Source: an uncultured Collinsella sp.
GTDB taxonomy: Bacteria > Actinomycetota > Coriobacteriia > Coriobacteriales > Coriobacteriaceae
Assembly: GCA_937982065.1 (NCBI GenBank)
Contig: CALJMO010000052.1
Span: 124,001 to 188,000, forward strand
Reading direction: 5' to 3'
DNA length: 64,000 bases
In this document: in pieces, positions 60,171-64,000 of the stretch
Numbering within the stretch: the stretch's first letter is position 1
Layout of the letters: each line of letters begins with the position of its first letter
Position numbers and translations under genes: made by a program
The notes under the pieces: generated by a model
The model's database searches: none
Seen by the model: only the letters and a program-made list of their open reading frames with translations
What the model was told of the DNA's origin: nothing

Positions 60171-60236
60171 ATGGCGATAGGCATGACGGTCATAGCGGCT
60201 GTGCTGGCGGCAATTATGACAGTTCTTATTCACTGA
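60171..60236 (+). CDS. Tiny membrane peptide or remnant between methyltransferase genes
   Basis: The frame in 60129-60236 reads STGVFASILHMAIGMTVIAA, then VLAAIMTVLIH, one membrane helix, before TGA. No ribosome site precedes any start codon, and it fuses in frame with out-of-frame sequence from the preceding gene. Either a 21-residue peptide (from ATG 60171) or the end of a deleted gene. Not recognised. Confidence 0.3.
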   Translation: MAIGMTVIAAVLAAIMTVLIH

Positions 60237-60247
60237 GGAAGAAACCT

Positions 60248-61078
60248 ATGAAATGTAAAATTGAGAAAAACACTGTGCAGGAGACGCTGATCCTCCCGCT
60301 GTATTCCCGAAAGCTGTGTACGGAGCTGTACCCGAACCTTTACAGGGATGAAACAGCGGTTCGTCTGCTCGACCAGATCGACTACGACTTTTCAGAGGCA
60401 GAGAAAAACTCCCGCAGCCTGATGCAGCGTTTTGGTGCGCTGGAGGTGGCCATGCGGCAGGGTGATCTTGCTTTCGAGGTGCGGGATTACCTGAAAGGCC
60501 ACCCCAATGCGGCGGTGGTCAATCTGGGCTGCGGGCTGGACAACACCGGCAGAACCTGCGACAACGGTAGATGCAAGATCTACAATCTGGACTTCCCGGA
60601 TGTGATTGCCTTGCGGCAGCAGCTACTGCCCGCCGGGAATCGAGAACAAAATATCCCCTGTGACCTGAAAGACACCGCATGGTTTAGCAAAATCGATGCC
60701 TCCGGCGGGGTGGTGTTCTTTGCCTCCGGGGTGTTCTATTACTTTCTGACCCAGCAGGTCCGGGAACTGGTGCGGGAGATGGCGGACGCTTTCCCCGGCG
60801 GTGTGCTGGTCTTTGATGCTGCCAATCGGACGGCAGTAAAGATGATCGCAAAAACATGGCTTAAGACTGCAAAAATCAAGGATGTTGGGGCATATTTTGC
60901 GGTTTCGGATGCCGCCAAGGAAATCGGCGCGTGGGACAGCCGTCTGCAGGTCACAAGTCGCGGCTATATGCTGGGTTATAACGATTTGAGAGACCCTTCT
61001 GTCAGCGGCTTTTTCCGGTTTCTCGCAAGGGTCGGTGACAACGGGATGAAAATGCAAATCGTGAAAATAAGATTTTGA
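60248..61078 (+). CDS. LCM-family (polyketide O-methyltransferase-like) SAM methyltransferase C
   Basis: A 276-residue protein of the leucine-carboxyl-methyltransferase/COG3315 group. TLILPLYSRKLCTELYPNLY opens the family's N-terminal helix, AAVVNLGCGLDNTGRTCDNG is the motif I loop, and KIYNLDFPDVIALRQQLLP is motif II; FASGVFYYFLTQQVRELVRE follows. This group O-methylates small molecules (polyketide or siderophore-like). It ends the operon at the terminator at 61092. ATG has GAGGAAGAAACC upstream. Confidence 0.9.
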   Translation: MKCKIEKNTVQETLILPLYSRKLCTELYPNLYRDETAVRLLDQIDYDFSEAEKNSRSLMQRFGALEVAMRQGDLAFEVRDYLKGHPNAAVVNLGCGLDNTGRTCDNGRCKIYNLDFPDVIALRQQLLPAGNREQNIPCDLKDTAWFSKIDASGGVVFFASGVFYYFLTQQVRELVREMADAFPGGVLVFDAANRTAVKMIAKTWLKTAKIKDVGAYFAVSDAAKEIGAWDSRLQVTSRGYMLGYNDLRDPSVSGFFRFLARVGDNGMKMQIVKIRF

Positions 61079-61091
61079 GAGGCAAAAATGC

Positions 61092-61141
61092 AAAAGACGA
61101 GCACTTCTTGCCGCTCAATTGGCAAGAAGCGCTCGTCTTTT
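61092..61141. terminator. Long bidirectional terminator hairpin
   Basis: AAAAGACGAGCACTTCTTGCC pairs with GGCAAGAAGCGCTCGTCTTTT with one mismatch. It has A-rich left and T-rich right flanks, so it can stop transcription from both the methyltransferase operon and the ROK gene. Confidence 0.88.
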
Positions 61142-61173
61142 CTTAACGCGTCGTATGGCGGAGAGAGCGCAAG

Positions 61174-62058
61174 TTACGCGAGCGCCCTTCTTGCCAGCTC
61201 GGCCGCGCCAAGGATTCCTTGGTCGCCGCCGCAGCCCGGAGCGCAGATGTAGCTCTCTATGTCCTTAAGCTCGGCGGTCTGGATGTAGCCACCAAGATAT
61301 TCGAGGGTCTTCTTGCGGACGATGCCGTAGAGCTGCTCCTGGTGCATCACGCCGCCGCCGAGGACGATACGGCGAGGCGAGTACATGAGCACGAGGTTCG
61401 CGCACATCTGCCCCAGATAATCCCCCTCGAGCGCCCACACCTCAGCGTTGTCCGCGAGCTCGGCCGCGGGCTTTCCCCAGCGCGCGGCGATGGCGGGGCC
61501 GGAGGCGAGGCCCTCGAGACAGCTCGCGTGGCTCGGGCAGACGCAGCGTCCCTCCTCGGTGGGACGGGTCCTTACCAGCATGTGGCCGGCCTCGGGGTTC
61601 AGCATGCCGTGAAGGAGCCTGCCCGCGCACATGACGCCCGCGCCCACGCCGGTGCCGATGGTCACGTAGACGGCGTCCTCGAGCCCCTTGCAGCAGCCGA
61701 AGACCACTTCGCCGAGGCAGGCAACGTTCACGTCCGTGTCGTAGGTCACCGGAATCCCGAGGGCGTCGGCGAACGCGGCGCGAAGACCATAGCCTCGCCA
61801 CGCGAGCTTGGGCGTCTGGAGGATGGAACCGTAGCGCTCATCGTTGGGGTCGACGCAGGTCGGGCCGAAGGCGCCGATGCCCAACGCGTTCACATCGCGG
61901 GCGGTGAACCACTCGACCATTTGTGGGACGGTCTCGGCGGGCGTAAGCGTCGGGGTCTCCATACGGTCGAGAACCTCGCCGTCGCCGGACACCACGGCAC
62001 AGACCATCTTGGTCCCGCCGGCCTCGAGGGCGCCGAGCCTCATTTGCTTTTCGCTCAT
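61174..62058 (-). CDS. ROK family fructokinase
   Basis: A 294-residue sugar kinase. ALEAGGTKMVCAVV is the ROK ATP-binding start, GIGAFGPTCVDP and TIGTGVGAGVMCAGRLLHG follow, and NPEAGHMLVRTRP, then CVCPSHASCLEGLASGPAIA, is the His/Cys3 zinc motif. Placement in the GmuE/Frk branch (fructose kinase type) is supported by EAGGTKxVCAV and the DVNVACLGE stretch. It ends the minus-strand operon with the GH172-type enzyme and mannose-family PTS genes, and fits fructose- or sugar-phosphate use. AAGGAGG precedes the ATG. Confidence 0.9.
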   Translation of the reverse strand: MSEKQMRLGALEAGGTKMVCAVVSGDGEVLDRMETPTLTPAETVPQMVEWFTARDVNALGIGAFGPTCVDPNDERYGSILQTPKLAWRGYGLRAAFADALGIPVTYDTDVNVACLGEVVFGCCKGLEDAVYVTIGTGVGAGVMCAGRLLHGMLNPEAGHMLVRTRPTEEGRCVCPSHASCLEGLASGPAIAARWGKPAAELADNAEVWALEGDYLGQMCANLVLMYSPRRIVLGGGVMHQEQLYGIVRKKTLEYLGGYIQTAELKDIESYICAPGCGGDQGILGAAELARRALA

Positions 62059-62137
62059 GTGATCCTCCTTACAAAGGGACGCCCGCAGTCATGGTCAACC
62101 GCGGGCGCCCATAACGTTGGCTTGTTTCGAGGCGACC

Positions 62138-63262
62138 CTACCTGGGCACGCGGTCCTGCCTTGCGGCAAACGGGGCGAGCACGGCGTGCGGCTCGCTTTG
62201 GTACCAGTAGGCGACGGTGGAGATGTCGTCCTCGCGCTCGTAGAGCTTGATGTCGTCGTTGCCGAGGTCCTGGAACGTCACGCGCAGGTCCTCCTTGAAC
62301 GAGATCGGGTCGGGAAGGTGCCACCTGTAGAGGCCGTGCCTGGGCAGCGCGTCGTCGTTGGTCGCGAGCATCGGGTTCGGGTTCGGCTTGCCCGCGCTGA
62401 AGCGGTCGCGCGTGGCGTCGCGCGTCGAGCGGTACGGGTAGCCGGCGAACAGCGTGTTGAAGCACTGCGCCTCGGGCAGCGCGTGGGGCGGCCTGTCGAG
62501 GAAGGCCCAGGCACCGCCGAAGTAGTCCTCGGCTCCCGTCGAGGTGACCGTGGGGAACTCCTCGTCGCCGTCGAGGAAGAACTTCATCTCGCCCTCGCCC
62601 CACCAATAGCGCTCCAGGGCGCACAGGGCCATGTAGGTGCCGACGTAGTAGCCCTTACCGCGCACGCCGTCGAGCACGGTGTAGTCGACGCCCCTGCGGG
62701 TGCTGCGCTCGCGGTTAAAACGGGCGTGGAAGTACATGGCGTCGTCCGGCACGTCGGTGAGCGCGTAGTTGAACGTGTAGAAGATGTACTTAATGAACCC
62801 GGGGTGCTCGCTCGTAAGCGTGACCTTGGCGTGCTTCCTGAAAGGCATCTCGAAGTAGCAGTTCATGCCGCCCGTCGGGTTCACGCAGATGGGCATCGAG
62901 TTGACGATGGCGCGCTCACCGAAGCCGTTGCAGAAGAAGTCGCCGACAGGGCACTCGACCGAGGGGGTCTCCTCGTCGTCCCAGTAGAAGCGCAGCACGA
63001 GGTCGCGCATGACGAAGCTGCCGGCGGCGGTCTTGTCGGGGACGGTCATCCAGATGTGGCGGATGATGCCGGGGCCCTCGATGTCCGCGAGCGTGATGGT
63101 CTCGCCGGACTCAAGGGGCACGCAGCACGAGCCCTTGCGGCCGACGCCGAGGTGGCTGGCCGACATGGCGGCACGGCCCTTCTCGCCCGTGATGTTCTCG
63201 GGGGTGATGGCGCGGCTTTCCTCACCGCCGTGCATCCACACGTCCTTAAGGAACTCTCTCAT
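62138..63262 (-). CDS. DUF2961 glycoside hydrolase family 172-type enzyme
   Basis: A 374-residue enzyme of the DUF2961 double-jelly-roll family: GETITLADIEGPGIIRHIWM, FYWDDEETPSVECPVGDFFC, TGGMNCYFEMPF, then TGAEDYFGGAWAF (the TGTEDYF-type catalytic motif, with E likely catalytic), NTLFAGYPYRS. Members characterised in bifidobacteria cleave alpha-fructofuranosyl linkages or alpha-arabinofuranosides and work as trimers of fused jelly rolls. It lies between the ROK fructokinase and PTS EIIA genes with the same direction, so a fructofuranoside route is plausible: hydrolysis, then fructose phosphorylation. Confidence 0.88.
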   Translation of the reverse strand: MREFLKDVWMHGGEESRAITPENITGEKGRAAMSASHLGVGRKGSCCVPLESGETITLADIEGPGIIRHIWMTVPDKTAAGSFVMRDLVLRFYWDDEETPSVECPVGDFFCNGFGERAIVNSMPICVNPTGGMNCYFEMPFRKHAKVTLTSEHPGFIKYIFYTFNYALTDVPDDAMYFHARFNRERSTRRGVDYTVLDGVRGKGYYVGTYMALCALERYWWGEGEMKFFLDGDEEFPTVTSTGAEDYFGGAWAFLDRPPHALPEAQCFNTLFAGYPYRSTRDATRDRFSAGKPNPNPMLATNDDALPRHGLYRWHLPDPISFKEDLRVTFQDLGNDDIKLYEREDDISTVAYWYQSEPHAVLAPFAARQDRVPR

Positions 63263-63274
63263 CGTCGACCTCCT

Positions 63275-63673
63275 CTATTCGTCGTCTTCGCACTCGGCGG
63301 AACTGGCACCGTTCACGTAGACGATCTGCTGGCGCGCCTCGTCGACGAGGGCGTCGAAGTCGAGTTTCTCGTCGGGGCGCGCGAGCGCGACCGTCATGGC
63401 GAGCGGGAGGTTGACACCCGCGATCACGTGGATCCGGTCGGAGGCGAAGCGGGAGAAGCGCTGGTTCACGCTGCCGCCGAGCGCGTCGGTGAGGACGACG
63501 ACCTCGTCAGTGCCCGAAAGAGCCGCCTCGACCGCCGCGTCGAGCCCCTCGCCGTTGTCGTTCACGTAGGCGCACACGGCGTTGACGGCGTCGCTCTTAC
63601 CCGTAAGGAACTCGAGGGTGTCCTTGAAGCCCTGGGCGAGAAGGGAATGGCTCGCCACAACTATCTTTCTCAT
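63275..63673 (-). CDS. PTS mannose-family EIIA component
   Basis: A 132-residue EIIA of the mannose/fructose/sorbose family. IVVASHSLLAQGFKDTLEF carries the phosphorylated His (about residue 9), followed by EVVVLTDALGGSVNQRF and HVIAGVNLPLAMTVAL, typical family positions. It overlaps neither neighbour and is 26 bases from the EIID gene. Together with EIID it brings in and phosphorylates the sugar. Confidence 0.92.
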   Translation of the reverse strand: MRKIVVASHSLLAQGFKDTLEFLTGKSDAVNAVCAYVNDNGEGLDAAVEAALSGTDEVVVLTDALGGSVNQRFSRFASDRIHVIAGVNLPLAMTVALARPDEKLDFDALVDEARQQIVYVNGASSAECEDDE

Positions 63674-63699
63674 TGATTCACCAATCTCTTGGGTCGAAG

Positions 63700-64000
63700 C
63701 TAGGCGAGGATGCCAGCGGCGGAGGCGACCATCGCGAGGACGATCACCACGAGGATGAGGACCGTCATGCTCGCGTTCTTCTTGGTAAGAAGGTAATACG
63801 CGCTTCCCGTGATGGCGGCGGGGATCATGGCAGGCAGGATCTTGTCGAGCAGCGGCTGAATCTCCATCGAGACGTCGCCGAAGCTGAAGCTAATCGGGCA
63901 GGTGACGCCGATGACCGAGGCGATGAGGCAGCCGACCACGGTGAGGCCGAGCACGGAGGCGGCGGCAGTGAGGTTGGGAAGCTTCTCGCTGAAGTCGGTG
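63700..64000 (-). CDS. PTS mannose-family EIID component (partial)
   Basis: The minus frame runs open to the window edge. The C-terminal ~100 residues (GLTVVGCLIASVIGVTCPIS, then MEIQPLLDKILPAMIPAAITG, then LVVIVLAMVASAAGILA) match the tail of mannose-type EIID, which forms the membrane channel with EIIC. It lies just ahead of EIIA, as usual in these operons. The start and the other EII genes are beyond the window. Confidence 0.85.
   Translation of the reverse strand, partial: TDFSEKLPNLTAAASVLGLTVVGCLIASVIGVTCPISFSFGDVSMEIQPLLDKILPAMIPAAITGSAYYLLTKKNASMTVLILVVIVLAMVASAAGILA

Overview
The window looks like a chromosomal segment of a high-GC gut actinobacterium of the class Coriobacteriia, most like Collinsella. 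This is an inference from gene content: LAxTG-type wall-anchor remains, many histidine kinases with fused or partner solute-binding domains, short GC-rich palindromic intergenic repeats, and an anaerobe-style set of flavodoxin, ferredoxin and agmatine genes. No rRNA, tRNA or CRISPR array was seen.

Layout. 1-9.3 kb holds a queuosine-precursor transporter (cut by the window edge), release factor 3, a GntR/ABC-transporter operon, a DMT permease, a flavodoxin-ferredoxin fusion, a ClC channel, a LOG-family protein and a K+ channel. 9.3-16 kb carries two large hybrid histidine kinases, one with solute-binding domains fused and one with a separate binding lipoprotein. 16-21.6 kb has a MalY-type lyase, TrmO, an XRE/zinc-ribbon/TipAS regulator, a glutaredoxin, a repeat-rich 1.1-kb island with a lone ribbon-helix-helix gene, and a Dus enzyme. 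22-28 kb is a guanidine-compound (agmatine-like) catabolic locus: deiminase, unusual carbamoyltransferase, two paralogous MFS carriers and a TetR regulator with matching operators. 28-35.6 kb has a MacB-like fused exporter and a membrane redox cluster (48-residue CXXC protein, polyferredoxin, TlpA lipoprotein) divergent from a two-component system.

35.6-39.5 kb is a patch of decayed genes (arginase family, AAA ATPase) around a hypothetical gene and a PadR/DUF1700 operon. 39.6-46.2 kb has a LuxR regulator, a 1.5-kaa secreted surface protein whose sortase-type C-terminus is thrown out of frame by a C7 tract, and a lipoprotein. 46.6-51 kb carries a divergent type IIA topoisomerase pair preceded by an SOS-like box. 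51-57 kb is accessory: AAA-ATPase, IS3 and permease remnants, a MerR-controlled aldehyde/redox-type operon and a VOC protein. 57-61 kb has a YjdF protein with a likely leader riboswitch, a TenpN-like (type III toxin) gene, and three methyltransferases behind a DtxR/IdeR-like iron box. 61-64 kb is a sugar operon: mannose-family PTS EIID/EIIA, GH172-type DUF2961 enzyme and ROK fructokinase.

At least six families of palindromic repeats lie between genes. The most notable biology is the possible phase-variable surface anchor, the unusual deiminase/carbamoyltransferase locus, the SOS-box topoisomerase pair, and the TenpN-like toxin.
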